A stretch of 64,000 nt of DNA from Fen-999 sp044220545. Its GTDB lineage: Bacteria > Pseudomonadota > Gammaproteobacteria > Burkholderiales > Rhodocyclaceae. How positions within the stretch are numbered: position 1 is the first letter of the stretch; each line of letters begins with the position of its first letter. The stretch is taken from assembly GCA_044220545.1 (NCBI GenBank), contig JBGAQX010000001.1, positions 112,537-176,536 of the forward strand, read 5' to 3'. Shown in pieces: positions 24,844-33,397 of this stretch. The position numbers and the translations under genes are program-made. The notes beneath the pieces were generated by a model. That model did no database searches. It had not been told where the DNA came from and saw only the letters and a program-made list of their open reading frames with translations.

Positions 24844-27672
24844 GCCTATTCGGCCGGAGTCGAACAGCCCGCAGACCAGCGCGGCCGCATAAGGCAGGGA
24901 CTGCATGGCGAGCACGATCATCCAGACCGTCCGCGCGCCATCGCCCGACGGCTGCGCGGCCAGCGCGCCAATGCAGCCGAGCAGGCCGAGCAGCAGCGCC
25001 GCCTCCTCCCGCACGTCGGCGAGCCAGGCGTACCCACGGCCGCGCGGCGCGGCCGCGACGGCCGACGGGCCGCCGCGGCGGGTGACCTGGAACACGGCCC
25101 GCTGGCCGGTCAGGCCGGCAATGACGCCACGGGCAATGCTGTGCGACAGCCCCATGCCGGCCAGCGCCGCGCCGGCGATGTCCGCCTTCGGGCAGGGCAC
25201 GCGCCGCCAGTAGAGCAGCGGCCCGAGGATCAGCCGGGCGAGGAAGAACACCGCCAGCGGCACTACGAACAGGCCGATCGGCAGCCCGAACAGATCGGGC
25301 GCCGCCAGGAATCCGACCGTCCACGCCATCGCGGCGAGGCTGAAGACCAAGTGCAGCGCGTCGCCCAGCCACGGCAACCAGCCGGCCGCGAAATGGTAGC
25401 GTTGCCCCGGCCGGAGCGACGAGCGACCGAACAGCGCGCCGGCGTGCCGGCGCAGGATCTGCATGGCGCCCTGAGCCCAGCGGCGCCGCTGGCGGCGATA
25501 GGCGCCGAAGTCGGCCGGCACCAGCCCGGCGCCCAGCACGCGATCGACATAGACGGCCCGCAGGCCATGCGCGAGCAGGCGCAGGCCCAGTTCGGTGTCC
25601 TCGCAGACGCAGCCGCCGTCCCAGCCGCCCACATCGCGCAAGGCCGGGGCGCGGATCAGCGTCATGGTGCCGTGCTGCACGATGGCATCGCGCTCGTGTC
25701 GATGGTGCATGCCGATGCGAAAGAAGCCCTCGTATTCCCAGTTCATCATGCGCCGCAGTGCCTGGCCACTCCAGTCGCGGTGAGCCTGCGGAGCCTGCAC
25801 GATGCCCACGGTCGGATCGTCGAAGTAGCCGGCCACGGAGCGTAGCCACTCGGGGCGCACCACGTAGTCGGCATCGACCACCGCGACCCACTCGGCGCGC
25901 GGGTCGGTCCGCTCGAGCGCGAAGTTCAGCGCGCCGGCCTTGAAACCCGGCCACGTCGGCAGATGGAAGAAGCGCAGCGCGGGGCCTTCCGCACCGCCCT
26001 CCCCACCCGCACCGCCAGTTCCGTTAGCCTCGCGCTCGCGCAGCACGCGGCGCACATGCCGGCGCACCGGCAGCCACAAGGCTGGATCGGTGGTGTTGTT
26101 GTCGACCACCAGGATCTCGAAGGCCGGCCAGTCCAGCGCCAGAAGGCTGTCGATGGTGGCGATCACCACCTCGGGCGGTTCACTGCAACAGGCCAGATGA
26201 ATGCTCACGAACGGTGGCCGGGCCCCGGGCGCCAGAGGCCGCGGCGGCGCCCGGCGGCACAGGCTGCCGTCCCAGAACAGCTCGACGAACTCGAAGGTCT
26301 GCGCCAGCAGGATCGCGGCCATGACGACCAGCGCCGGCACCAGCACCGCCAGCACGACGGCATCCAGGGGGCGCAGGTAGTGTTCCAGCGACAACGTCGC
26401 CAGCAACACCGCGAACGACGCGGTCCCCTGCGCGATGACGGCGAACGCCACGCGCCCGGCCAAACGCATGCGGGCGAAGGCCAGCAGAAAAGGCAGCACG
26501 GCGGCCAGCCCCAGCACGGCGGAGAGCGCCGCCTTGGTGCGCCAGTGCGGCTCGGCGTACACGGGGCCGTCGAAAGCGAACTTCGGCCGCCGCGCCGCGT
26601 CCAGCAGTCCCCAGTGCGCGCCGACGGTGCCTTCGGTCGCCCGCTTCCAGGGCTGATCGATCGCCTCCATCAGGTAGTAGTCGAGGTTCAGCGCCGGCGC
26701 GCGCGCCAGCAACGAACGCACGAAGACCGCCTGCGCCGCCGGCGCGGGCCGCGCCACGCCCACCGCGTCGCCGCCGCTGGGCCAGCCGATCTCACCCACC
26801 ACCACCGGCTTGTGCGGGAATCGCGCCCGCAGCTCGTCGTAGCGGCGCAGCGCCTCGTCCAGCGCGGCCTCGGCCGGCACGCCCTCCCAGTAGGGCAACA
26901 GATGCACGGTGATGAAATCGACATGCTCGGCCAGTTCCGGCTGGCTCAGCCAGATGTGCCAGGGCTCGGCCGTGGACACCGGCACGCGTACCGGCAGCCC
27001 GGCGCGCAGCCGGTCAAGATAGGCGTAGAGATCGGCCGGGCCGAGCTTGCGGTGCAGTTGCGTCTCGTTGCCGGCGATCACGCGTTCGATGCTTCCGTAT
27101 TGCCGCGCCGCCGCCAGCACCGCCGCGATTTCACGTTCGTTGTTGTCGAATCGGCGGTCGAGCCAGACTCCCAGGGCCAGCCGCAGGCCGAATTGCCCGG
27201 CCAGCGCCGGCAGTTCGGGCAGTTCGGCGGCGCTGTAGGTGCGCAGGCGCGCGGTCCGGGTCGCCAGCAGCCGCAGGTCGTCCGCCAACTCTCGCGGGTC
27301 GGGAAAGCGCTCGGCGAGCGGGCTTTCCCAGCGCTGGAAGGCGTTGTAGGCCAGCCCGGCCACCCGCGCCGGTGGCTCCGGTGCCGCCAGCGGCGGATTG
27401 AAGGCCCGCCAGACGGCCAGGTTGACCAGCACCACCAGCGCGGCGATCGCCAGGGCGCCGAGCCAGCGCGAGGTGGCCGAGCCAGCGCGCTTCACCGGCG
27501 GCGGCGTGCCGCCGCCCGCGCCGCCCGCGCCAGTCGAGGGACCGGCATAATGCGCCGGATCGGCCTCGTCTGGACTGGATCGCCGCTGGGCCACGGGAAA
27601 AGCCGTGGCCTGCCGCGCGCCGCCGGCGAAATCCGCGGCATCCACGGCATCCGCCCCTCTTTTCACGCCCAC
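24802..27672 (-). CDS. Membrane beta-glucan synthase, GH17 plus GT2 (NdvB-like)
   Basis: The 956-residue protein combines a Gly/Pro-rich N-terminal stretch, a TM helix (about 70-90), a GH17-type domain (100-370), four or so TM helices, a GT2 domain (485-740) and more TM helices. The GH17 part keeps the acid/base Glu in IAGNETQL (E203) and the nucleophile in GEIGWPSGG (E294). The GT2 part keeps DNN (524-526), the DAD motif (600-602), CEDTELG (ED at 691-692) and QRRRW (728-732), the hallmark of processive synthases. This matches NdvB of Pseudomonas and Bradyrhizobium, which make cyclic beta-1,3-glucans. The start is uncertain: GTG at 27672 or 27666 (near GGAGG), or GTG at 27495, giving 897 residues, nearer the known size. 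Confidence 0.85.
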   Translation of the reverse strand: MGVKRGADAVDAADFAGGARQATAFPVAQRRSSPDEADPAHYAGPSTGAGGAGGGTPPPVKRAGSATSRWLGALAIAALVVLVNLAVWRAFNPPLAAPEPPARVAGLAYNAFQRWESPLAERFPDPRELADDLRLLATRTARLRTYSAAELPELPALAGQFGLRLALGVWLDRRFDNNEREIAAVLAAARQYGSIERVIAGNETQLHRKLGPADLYAYLDRLRAGLPVRVPVSTAEPWHIWLSQPELAEHVDFITVHLLPYWEGVPAEAALDEALRRYDELRARFPHKPVVVGEIGWPSGGDAVGVARPAPAAQAVFVRSLLARAPALNLDYYLMEAIDQPWKRATEGTVGAHWGLLDAARRPKFAFDGPVYAEPHWRTKAALSAVLGLAAVLPFLLAFARMRLAGRVAFAVIAQGTASFAVLLATLSLEHYLRPLDAVVLAVLVPALVVMAAILLAQTFEFVELFWDGSLCRRAPPRPLAPGARPPFVSIHLACCSEPPEVVIATIDSLLALDWPAFEILVVDNNTTDPALWLPVRRHVRRVLREREANGTGGAGGEGGAEGPALRFFHLPTWPGFKAGALNFALERTDPRAEWVAVVDADYVVRPEWLRSVAGYFDDPTVGIVQAPQAHRDWSGQALRRMMNWEYEGFFRIGMHHRHERDAIVQHGTMTLIRAPALRDVGGWDGGCVCEDTELGLRLLAHGLRAVYVDRVLGAGLVPADFGAYRRQRRRWAQGAMQILRRHAGALFGRSSLRPGQRYHFAAGWLPWLGDALHLVFSLAAMAWTVGFLAAPDLFGLPIGLFVVPLAVFFLARLILGPLLYWRRVPCPKADIAGAALAGMGLSHSIARGVIAGLTGQRAVFQVTRRGGPSAVAAAPRGRGYAWLADVREEAALLLGLLGCIGALAAQPSGDGARTVWMIVLAMQSLPYAAALVCGLFDSGRIGSDAKARCPQCVGG

Positions 27673-27689
27673 CTCCGATTGGCCCGCCC

Positions 27690-29393
27690 ATGTTCCGAGA
27701 CGCCACCCCGACAGCCCAACAGCCCAGCGCGGCTCGACGTTTCGCCGTCCCGCTGGTGCTGGCGGCGGCTCTGGCCGCGACCCTGGCCTGGGCGGTGCTG
27801 AGCGGACGGCCGGCGCCGCTGCCCGAAGCGAATGGCGCGCGCCTGCCTTGCGTTTCGTACGCGCCGTTCCGGCGGGCGGGCGACACCCCCTTCGACCCGA
27901 CCGTGCGCATCGCGCCCGCCGCGATCGAGGCCGACCTGCGGCTGCTGGCGGCGGTGACCGGCTGCGTGCGCACCTATGGCCTGGACCACGGCCTGGATGC
28001 CGTGCCGGCGGTGGCGCGGCGGGTCGGCCTGCGCGTCGTGCTGGGCGCCTGGATCGGCCGCGATGCCACCGCCAACGAAACCCAGTTGCGGCGGGCGCTG
28101 GACCTGGCGCGCGAGTATCGCGACGTCGTACAACTGCTGGTGGTCGGCAACGAGGTGCTGCTGCGGCGCGAACTGGCGCCGGCGGCGCTGGCCGCCCTGC
28201 TGGAGCGGGCCAGGCGCGAGTCGCCGGTGCCGGTGGCCTATGCGGATGTCTGGGAATTCTGGTTGCGCCACGCGCCGGCGCTGCGCGAGCATGTCGACGT
28301 GGTCGCAGCCCATATCCTGCCGTATTGGGAGGACGAGCCGGTCGGCAACGGCCGGGCGGTCGACCATGTTTACGCCGTGGCCGCGCGCCTGCGGCAGGCC
28401 TTCGGCGCCACGCCGGTGTATGTCGCCGAGACCGGCTGGCCGGCGGCGGGCCGCCAGCGCGGCCCGGCCATCCCCGGCCGCCTGGAGCAGGCGCGCTTCA
28501 TGCGCGAGCTGCTGGCGCGGCAGGCGGACGAGCCGCTGGCCTTCAACCTGATCGAAGCCTTCGACCAGCCCTGGAAGCGCGACCTGGAAGGTGCGATGGG
28601 CGGCGCCTGGGGCCTGTTCGACGCCGACGGAGTCCGGCGCGTACCGCTCGCCGGGGCGGTGGTGCCGGATCCGAACTGGTTCTGGCCGCCGGCCGCCGCC
28701 CTCGGCGCCACGGTCGTCTTGCTGGCGGCGTGGTGGCGGCGCGCCCGGCGCGCTACGGGCCTGCCGCCGACCGTCCTGGCGCTGGGCGGCGCCCTGATCG
28801 GCGCGTTCGCCCTGTGGCAGGCGCAGGCATTGCCGCTGTGGAGCCGGGGTGGCTGGGAGTGGGCGGCCGGCATAGGCGCGCTGGCCTTGTCGGTGCTGTG
28901 CGGGTTGGCCGCCGCCTGGCGGCTGGCCGGGGTACTGCACGGCGGCGCGAACGGGCCGCGACTCGGCATCGCCGCCGCGCTGGGCAAGCGCGAGGCCGGC
29001 GGCCCGCGCTTGCTGGCACTGGCACAGGCGGCCCTGCTCTTCTTCGCCGCGGTCGATGTGCTGGGACTGGTGTTCGATGCGCGCTATCGGCCCCTGCCCT
29101 GGCCCGGCATCGCGGCTCCGGCGCTGTTGCTGCTGGCGCTGGCCTGGCTGGGCGACCGACTGCCCGCCGAGGCGCGGCAGGAGCGCCTGCTGGCCGCCGT
29201 TTGCGCCGTCGGCGCCGTTCTCGTGGCGGTGCTCGAGGGCCCGTCCAACGACCAGGCCCTGCTCTACGCGGCGCTGCTGCTGGCGCTGGCCGCCGCCACC
29301 GGGTGGCCTCACCGCGCGACCTCCGCGCCAACCGGCCGCAGCAGCGCCAACCCGGCCAGCAGCGCGGCAGGCGCCGACCAGCGCGTCGAATAG
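27690..29393 (+). CDS. GH17-type membrane glucan transferase (NdvC-like)
   Basis: The 567-residue protein has an N-terminal TM/signal anchor (FAVPLVLAAALAATLAWAV), then a periplasmic GH17 domain at about 50-320. The acid/base Glu is in LLVVGNEVLL (E155) and the nucleophile in YVAETGWPAAG (E247). A long C-terminal stretch (335-545) holds about six TM helices. This is the arrangement of Bradyrhizobium NdvC, needed for beta-1,6 links in cyclic beta-1,3/1,6 glucan. The GH17 part resembles that of the divergent NdvB-like protein. The GH17 domain probably remodels or branches nascent glucan in the periplasm (inference). The last 85 bases overlap the small membrane-protein gene on the other strand. 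Confidence 0.82.
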   Translation: MFRDATPTAQQPSAARRFAVPLVLAAALAATLAWAVLSGRPAPLPEANGARLPCVSYAPFRRAGDTPFDPTVRIAPAAIEADLRLLAAVTGCVRTYGLDHGLDAVPAVARRVGLRVVLGAWIGRDATANETQLRRALDLAREYRDVVQLLVVGNEVLLRRELAPAALAALLERARRESPVPVAYADVWEFWLRHAPALREHVDVVAAHILPYWEDEPVGNGRAVDHVYAVAARLRQAFGATPVYVAETGWPAAGRQRGPAIPGRLEQARFMRELLARQADEPLAFNLIEAFDQPWKRDLEGAMGGAWGLFDADGVRRVPLAGAVVPDPNWFWPPAAALGATVVLLAAWWRRARRATGLPPTVLALGGALIGAFALWQAQALPLWSRGGWEWAAGIGALALSVLCGLAAAWRLAGVLHGGANGPRLGIAAALGKREAGGPRLLALAQAALLFFAAVDVLGLVFDARYRPLPWPGIAAPALLLLALAWLGDRLPAEARQERLLAAVCAVGAVLVAVLEGPSNDQALLYAALLLALAAATGWPHRATSAPTGRSSANPASSAAGADQRVE

Positions 29394-29695
29394 AGAATCA
29401 GGCCGGCGCTGGCGATGGCCAAGGCCAGCAACGCGGCGGCCCGCCAGCGGGTCAGCAGGGCCGGCAGCGCGCAGGCGAGCGCGGCCAGCCCGATCCGCTG
29501 GCCGGCAAAGGCCTGCACGGTCAGGCTGCGCAGCACGCAGGCCGGGCCGTCCCAGGGCGCGTCAGCGCACAGGGCCGTGAGATCGGCCGGCTCGACCAAC
29601 CGGTGGCGCGCCAGGCCGGCCAGCAGCAGGGCGCCGACAACCACAAGGATCGGCGCCAGCCAGTGCGGCGCCAACGGCATCGCCCGGCTCATCAT
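29309..29695 (-). CDS. Small multi-pass membrane protein of unknown function (128 aa)
   Basis: I do not recognise this gene. Its start ATGATG overlaps the stop of the sulfatase-fold gene (ATGA at 29692-29695), so it is translationally coupled to it. The product has hydrophobic helices at about residues 9-26 (HWLAPILVVVGALLLAGLA), 70-85, 88-104 and 108-122, with a hydrophilic loop containing ALCADAPWDGPACVL whose two Cys could form a periplasmic disulfide. Its 3' end overlaps the convergent NdvC-like gene. Placement in the glucan locus suggests a helper for glucan modification (inference). Confidence 0.6.
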   Translation of the reverse strand: MMSRAMPLAPHWLAPILVVVGALLLAGLARHRLVEPADLTALCADAPWDGPACVLRSLTVQAFAGQRIGLAALACALPALLTRWRAAALLALAIASAGLILYSTRWSAPAALLAGLALLRPVGAEVAR

Positions 29696-31380
29696 CGCGC
29701 CCCGGCGACAGCCACCGGCTGCGCAAAGGCGCGCAGCAGCATGCCGGTCAGTTCGGACATGCCGCCGAGCGGCTGGCGCGGCGGGTCGAGCCCGGCGTGG
29801 AAGCCCTGTTCGGCAAAGCGCTGGAGCAGCGTCGCGTCGCGTGAGACGATGTGCACCGGCACATCCCAAGAGGCCCCTTCGCCGCTGATGTTGGCGGTCG
29901 GCTGGTGGTCGCCGAGCAGCACGAACACCGCCTCGCGCGGCTCCGGCTGGCGCAGGAAGCCGCCCAGCCAGCGGTAGGTGTACTCGACCATGCGCAGATA
30001 GTCCGGGAACATGTTCAGCCAGTCGACCCGCTCGGCCAGCGCGCGTTCCACGTCGGCCGGCGCGAAGGGCTGGTCGGTCAGCACCTGTTGCCAGTCGGGC
30101 TGATAGGGCGGCACCGGGCTGAACGGGAAGTGGCAGGTGATGGTCGGGAAGAACACGAACCGCGGCGGCGCGTCGTCCCGGCGCGGATGCAACTGCTCGA
30201 AGCGCGCCAGCGAATACTGGTCGGGAATGTTCCAGTAGCCAAGGGGCGGTCCGCGGTAACCCAGCGCGCCGCTGTCGATGAACTCGTCGAAGCCGTAGAA
30301 GGCCCGTTCCGGCCATTCCCAGCGCAAGGCCGGATAGAAGCCAAACACCCGGTAGCCGTTGGCCCGGAACAGCGTGGTCAGCGTCGGCCGGTCGGTGGTC
30401 AACAGCAGGTCGTGCCGCATCGGATCGGCGAGGTCGATTCCCGACAGCACGCTCAGATGCGCCAGATCGGAGGCGCCGCCGTAGGTCGGCGAGCGCAGGA
30501 AGGCGGAAACCACCTGCCGGCCGCCGGCGGCAAGGTCGTCGGCAAAGCGCCGCCGCGCCTCGGCCAACCCGGCGACCGCCCGCGGGTTGTCGTAGGCCAC
30601 CGCGCCGTAGGATTCCATGAAGATCAGATACACGTCGCGCCCGCGCAAGGCCCCCAGCGCCGTGCCGGCCGGCGCCGCCAGCGCCGTCCGCAGCGCGGTC
30701 GACGGCGGCAGCACCTCCTCGAGTCGTTGCGGCGACAGGGCTGTGAGCAGCAGCTTGGCCTGCCGCCAGTAGGTCGGGATCACCGGCTTGGACACGACCG
30801 GCCAGGTGGCGCGCGCACCGGCGTAGTTGGCGGCGACCAGCAGGACGATGGCGGCGGTCGCCAGCCACACCCAGCGCGTGCGCAGCGCATAGGGCACCGC
30901 CTCGCGCGCCGCGACCAGGATCGCCCAGCACAGCAGGCGATGGATCGTCCACAACAGCAGCAGCACGCCGGCGACGGCGGCCGCGCTGAGCCACGCGGGG
31001 AGGTCGCGCGCGGTCACCCACAGGAAGCGCGGCACCTGGGCGCCGTCCCAGTACAGGTTCACCTCGCGGCCGAACAGGCTCGGGGCGGTGACATCCAGAT
31101 AGCGGCCCAGCACCAGCAGCAGGTAGCCCAGCGCCAGAGCCGTCAGCGCCCGCCGCGACAGCGCGCCGCGCAGGCGCACCACCGCCAGCAAAGTCAGCCA
31201 CAGCCAGACGAACTCGGGCGCCAGGCGCCGGTCCGGCACGATGCCCGGCGTCGGCCACCAGGTGCTGAAGCTGAGCATGCCGTTCAGCAACAGCAGCGCC
31301 AGCAGGGCGAGTCCGATGCGGCGCCAGGGGGGCGACAGGCCGCCGTCGGCGGTGGCGGCGGACGATTCGGGCATCTTCAT
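29692..31380 (-). CDS. LTA-synthase/phosphoglycerol-transferase family membrane enzyme
   Basis: The 562-residue protein has about five N-terminal TM helices (22-38, 55-70, 79-92, 128-155, 168-185) and a large C-terminal periplasmic alkaline-phosphatase-superfamily domain. Metal and catalytic elements visible are YLIFMESYG (E256), the probable nucleophile in RSPTYGGAS (T299), HLSVLSG, and LLGDHQP (D491, H492). This is the fold of LtaS, OpgB/MdoB and phosphoethanolamine transferases. It would transfer a phosphoglycerol or similar group from a lipid to a periplasmic acceptor. Beside NdvB/NdvC-like genes, the acceptor may be the glucan (inference). The start lies seven bases after the methyltransferase stop. 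Confidence 0.82.
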   Translation of the reverse strand: MKMPESSAATADGGLSPPWRRIGLALLALLLLNGMLSFSTWWPTPGIVPDRRLAPEFVWLWLTLLAVVRLRGALSRRALTALALGYLLLVLGRYLDVTAPSLFGREVNLYWDGAQVPRFLWVTARDLPAWLSAAAVAGVLLLLWTIHRLLCWAILVAAREAVPYALRTRWVWLATAAIVLLVAANYAGARATWPVVSKPVIPTYWRQAKLLLTALSPQRLEEVLPPSTALRTALAAPAGTALGALRGRDVYLIFMESYGAVAYDNPRAVAGLAEARRRFADDLAAGGRQVVSAFLRSPTYGGASDLAHLSVLSGIDLADPMRHDLLLTTDRPTLTTLFRANGYRVFGFYPALRWEWPERAFYGFDEFIDSGALGYRGPPLGYWNIPDQYSLARFEQLHPRRDDAPPRFVFFPTITCHFPFSPVPPYQPDWQQVLTDQPFAPADVERALAERVDWLNMFPDYLRMVEYTYRWLGGFLRQPEPREAVFVLLGDHQPTANISGEGASWDVPVHIVSRDATLLQRFAEQGFHAGLDPPRQPLGGMSELTGMLLRAFAQPVAVAGAR

Positions 31381-31387
31381 GCCGCGC

Positions 31388-32065
31388 TCAACCCGGCGCC
31401 CCGGCGGCCGACGCGACCCGGCCGACGCCGATGTAGCCCATGCCGAACTGGGTGGACGTCATCCGCCAGCCTTCCAGCAAGGGCTCGATGCGATCCCACG
31501 GCGCGCGCAGTTCGCCGGGGGCGCCGTTGTAGCCATGGTTCTTCAGGTAGACCCACGGATTCAGCGGCATCAGCCAGCCGGAGAAGTACTTGATGCCGGC
31601 CACGGCCACCATCGCCCGCGGACGGGCGCAGGTCAGCAATCGCGCCAGCGCCACCCGTGAGCGCAGCACGTCGTGCGTGTAGTGGAACAGCAAGGCATCG
31701 ACCGGTTCCGGCAGGCTCAGATCCTGCGCGGCGGCGTGCAGCAAGCTCACATTCGCCCAGCCGGCCTCGACCGTGCGCCGCCGGGCGATGGCGAGCATGT
31801 CGGGGCTCTGGTCGAAACCGTAGACCCTGCCCGTCTCGCCCACCCCGGCGCGCAGCAACGGCACACTCAACCCGGTGCCGCAACCCACGTCCAGCACCCG
31901 CTGGCCGGGCTGCAAGCGCAATGCGGCGATGGCGCGCTCGCGGATCGACCAGGTGGGCCCGCGCGTCGCATCGTAGCCGGCCGCGCGCTTGCGATACTTC
32001 GCAATCGACCGCGCGCGGACCGGACCATCGGGTCCGTCCACCTGTTGCTCGAAGTCTCTGGACAA
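31388..32065 (-). CDS. Class I SAM-dependent methyltransferase
   Basis: The 225-residue product shows motif I VLDVGCGTGLSVPLL, the post-I acidic region in VYGFDQSPDML, and LLHAAAQDL, typical of UbiE-like class I methyltransferases. The acceptor is unknown. It is the first gene of a minus-strand unit leading to the phosphoglycerol-transferase-fold gene. The start is ambiguous: TTG at 32065, or GTG at 32041, eight codons in. It could act on a lipid or a sugar of the glucan pathway, but nothing in the sequence proves it. Confidence 0.75.
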   Translation of the reverse strand: MSRDFEQQVDGPDGPVRARSIAKYRKRAAGYDATRGPTWSIRERAIAALRLQPGQRVLDVGCGTGLSVPLLRAGVGETGRVYGFDQSPDMLAIARRRTVEAGWANVSLLHAAAQDLSLPEPVDALLFHYTHDVLRSRVALARLLTCARPRAMVAVAGIKYFSGWLMPLNPWVYLKNHGYNGAPGELRAPWDRIEPLLEGWRMTSTQFGMGYIGVGRVASAAGAPG

Positions 32066-32293
32066 GGAATGACGAGTTGAATGAGGGTGCGGAGAGTATC
32101 CCGGGCCGGGCGGAGACAGTCAATCGGGGGACCGATCTCGAAACAGACCCTTGGCGACATGGGGTCATGGCTGCGAGTCGTCGCAATCTTCCGCCGTGCC
32201 GCACCTTGCACGCCAGCTCCGGGCGGCCTTTTCGCCTGATGTATCATCCTGACGAAGTTAAGAGAGTTCACGATTCCAGTTCGTCCTCTTCCG

Positions 32294-32425
32294 ATGCAAG
32301 AGAAAATTGCCGCATTCGTCGAAGGCCATGAAAGTCTGCGCCACACAACGCGAGGCGCTGCGTTGCGCCGGCCACCTGTCCCAGACCCTGCGGCACCAGA
32401 CGTTCAGCCAGGCCTCGTGACATGA
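32294..32425 (+). CDS. Tiny open frame coupled to fic, possible antitoxin (43 aa)
   Basis: ATG at 32294 opens a 43-codon frame (MQEKIAAFVEGHESLRHTTR then a Pro-rich tail) whose TGA at 32423-32425 overlaps the fic ATG as ATGA. This is the standard position of a small Fic antitoxin. The first 20 residues are amphipathic. A clear inhibitory [S/T]xxxE[G/N] motif is not seen, and there is no good ribosome binding site, so the assignment is tentative. Confidence 0.4.
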   Translation: MQEKIAAFVEGHESLRHTTRGAALRRPPVPDPAAPDVQPGLVT

Positions 32426-33051
32426 CCACTCGCTACGACACCGATCATCTTGTCGAGGCACAGTTCGAGCCGGGCTCGCGCGGACGGGTGCTGAGGAATC
32501 TCATCGGCATTCGCGGCAAGCGGCAGATGGACGCGCTGGAAGCCGTGCGTCTTGAGGCGGCGACCGATTGGGCCATCCGCCACGTTACCGCCGACCAGCA
32601 CCTCACCGCCGCCGATATCTGCCGGTGGCACAAGCAATGGATGGGCGAGCTGTATCCTTGGGCGGGCGAATATCGGCAGGTGAATATCAGCAAGGGCAGC
32701 TTCGTGTTCGCCATGGCGGCGCAGGTGCCGCGCCTGATGCGGGAGTTCGAAGGGGATGTGCTGGGGCGTTACACGCCTTGCACTTCCAGTGATCCGGACG
32801 AGGTACTACTGGCACTGGCGATCACGCATTGCGAGCTGGTGCTGATCCATCCCTTCCGCGAAGGCAACGGGCGCGTGTCGCGTTTGCTGTCGACGCTGAT
32901 GGCCTTGCAGGCCGGTTTGCCGCTGCTGAACTTCTCCGGCATCAGGGGCAAACAGCGGGCAGCCTATTTCGCCGCCGTGCGCGCCGGAATGAGCCGCGAC
33001 TACGCGCCGATGACGGAAATCTTCAGGAAGGTGGTCGCCGCCAGCGATTAG
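32422..33051 (+). CDS. Fic-family protein (probable AMP transferase)
   Basis: The 209-residue product has a complete Fic core motif, HPFREGNGRVSR (residues 143-154), with the catalytic His, the phosphate-binding GNGR and the closing Arg all intact. GEYRQVNISKGSFVFAMA (about 82-100) is the conserved flap region. Fic enzymes usually transfer AMP from ATP to a Tyr, Ser or Thr of a target protein. No inhibitory [S/T]xxxE[G/N] helix is evident within the protein, so control by a separate antitoxin is likely. The start ATG overlaps the tiny upstream frame. Its stop overlaps that of a short convergent gene. Confidence 0.9.
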   Translation: MTTRYDTDHLVEAQFEPGSRGRVLRNLIGIRGKRQMDALEAVRLEAATDWAIRHVTADQHLTAADICRWHKQWMGELYPWAGEYRQVNISKGSFVFAMAAQVPRLMREFEGDVLGRYTPCTSSDPDEVLLALAITHCELVLIHPFREGNGRVSRLLSTLMALQAGLPLLNFSGIRGKQRAAYFAAVRAGMSRDYAPMTEIFRKVVAASD

Positions 33052-33218
33052 CGTTGCTTTGCCGGCAGCTTGCCGGGAGCGGCGGCGAGCGCGCGTTCAG
33101 CCGCTTTCTTTACGCCCTCGATTCCCGTCGAGGAGAGCACGTTGGCGCGTAAGGCCCGCTGGTAGTGCTGCGCGTTGCGCAAGTAAGGATTTTGCTGGAT
33201 CAGTGCTTTCGGTGTCAT
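33048..33218 (-). CDS. Short protein of unknown function (56 aa)
   Basis: The ATG at 33218 begins MTPKALIQQNPYLRNAQHY, followed by RALRANVLSSTGIEGVKKAA, a soluble, helical product ending in a basic tail. Small proteins with NPYLR...SS...EG segments occur near toxin-type genes, but I cannot name the family. The frame continues upstream to 33401 without a stop; that part has unusual AT-rich codons and is less convincing. It converges on fic, with the stops overlapping by a few bases. Confidence 0.5.
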   Translation of the reverse strand: MTPKALIQQNPYLRNAQHYQRALRANVLSSTGIEGVKKAAERALAAAPGKLPAKQR

Positions 33219-33397
33219 GGCCGGACTATAAGAGATCGGCTTGGTATGTTCAACCGCGTGTCTGTACTGCGCATACACATCCGAATGCTTTGCATAGCCG
33301 GCGCCGCAAACAGCGTAGTGGCACTCGTAGTCTAACAACCACAGGGGCCGGGCCTCGTTCAGCCCTAGATGGCACTTCCCCATCCAGACGCCACATA
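33219..33397. other. Intergenic stretch of atypical base composition
   Basis: About 180 bases between the short gene and the TonB-like gene. It is noticeably less GC-rich than its surroundings and uses rare codons such as TTA and CTA if read on the minus strand, where it is open. It may be a decayed gene piece. No terminator or promoter was recognised. Confidence 0.4.

Noticed and set aside
25963..27801. A 612-codon open frame antisense to the NdvB-like gene
   Set aside because: Low-complexity Arg/Gln/His-rich product without motifs; shadow frame from high GC.
29851..31593. A 580-codon open frame antisense to the phosphoglycerol-transferase-fold gene
   Set aside because: No protein family features; Gln/Arg-rich shadow.
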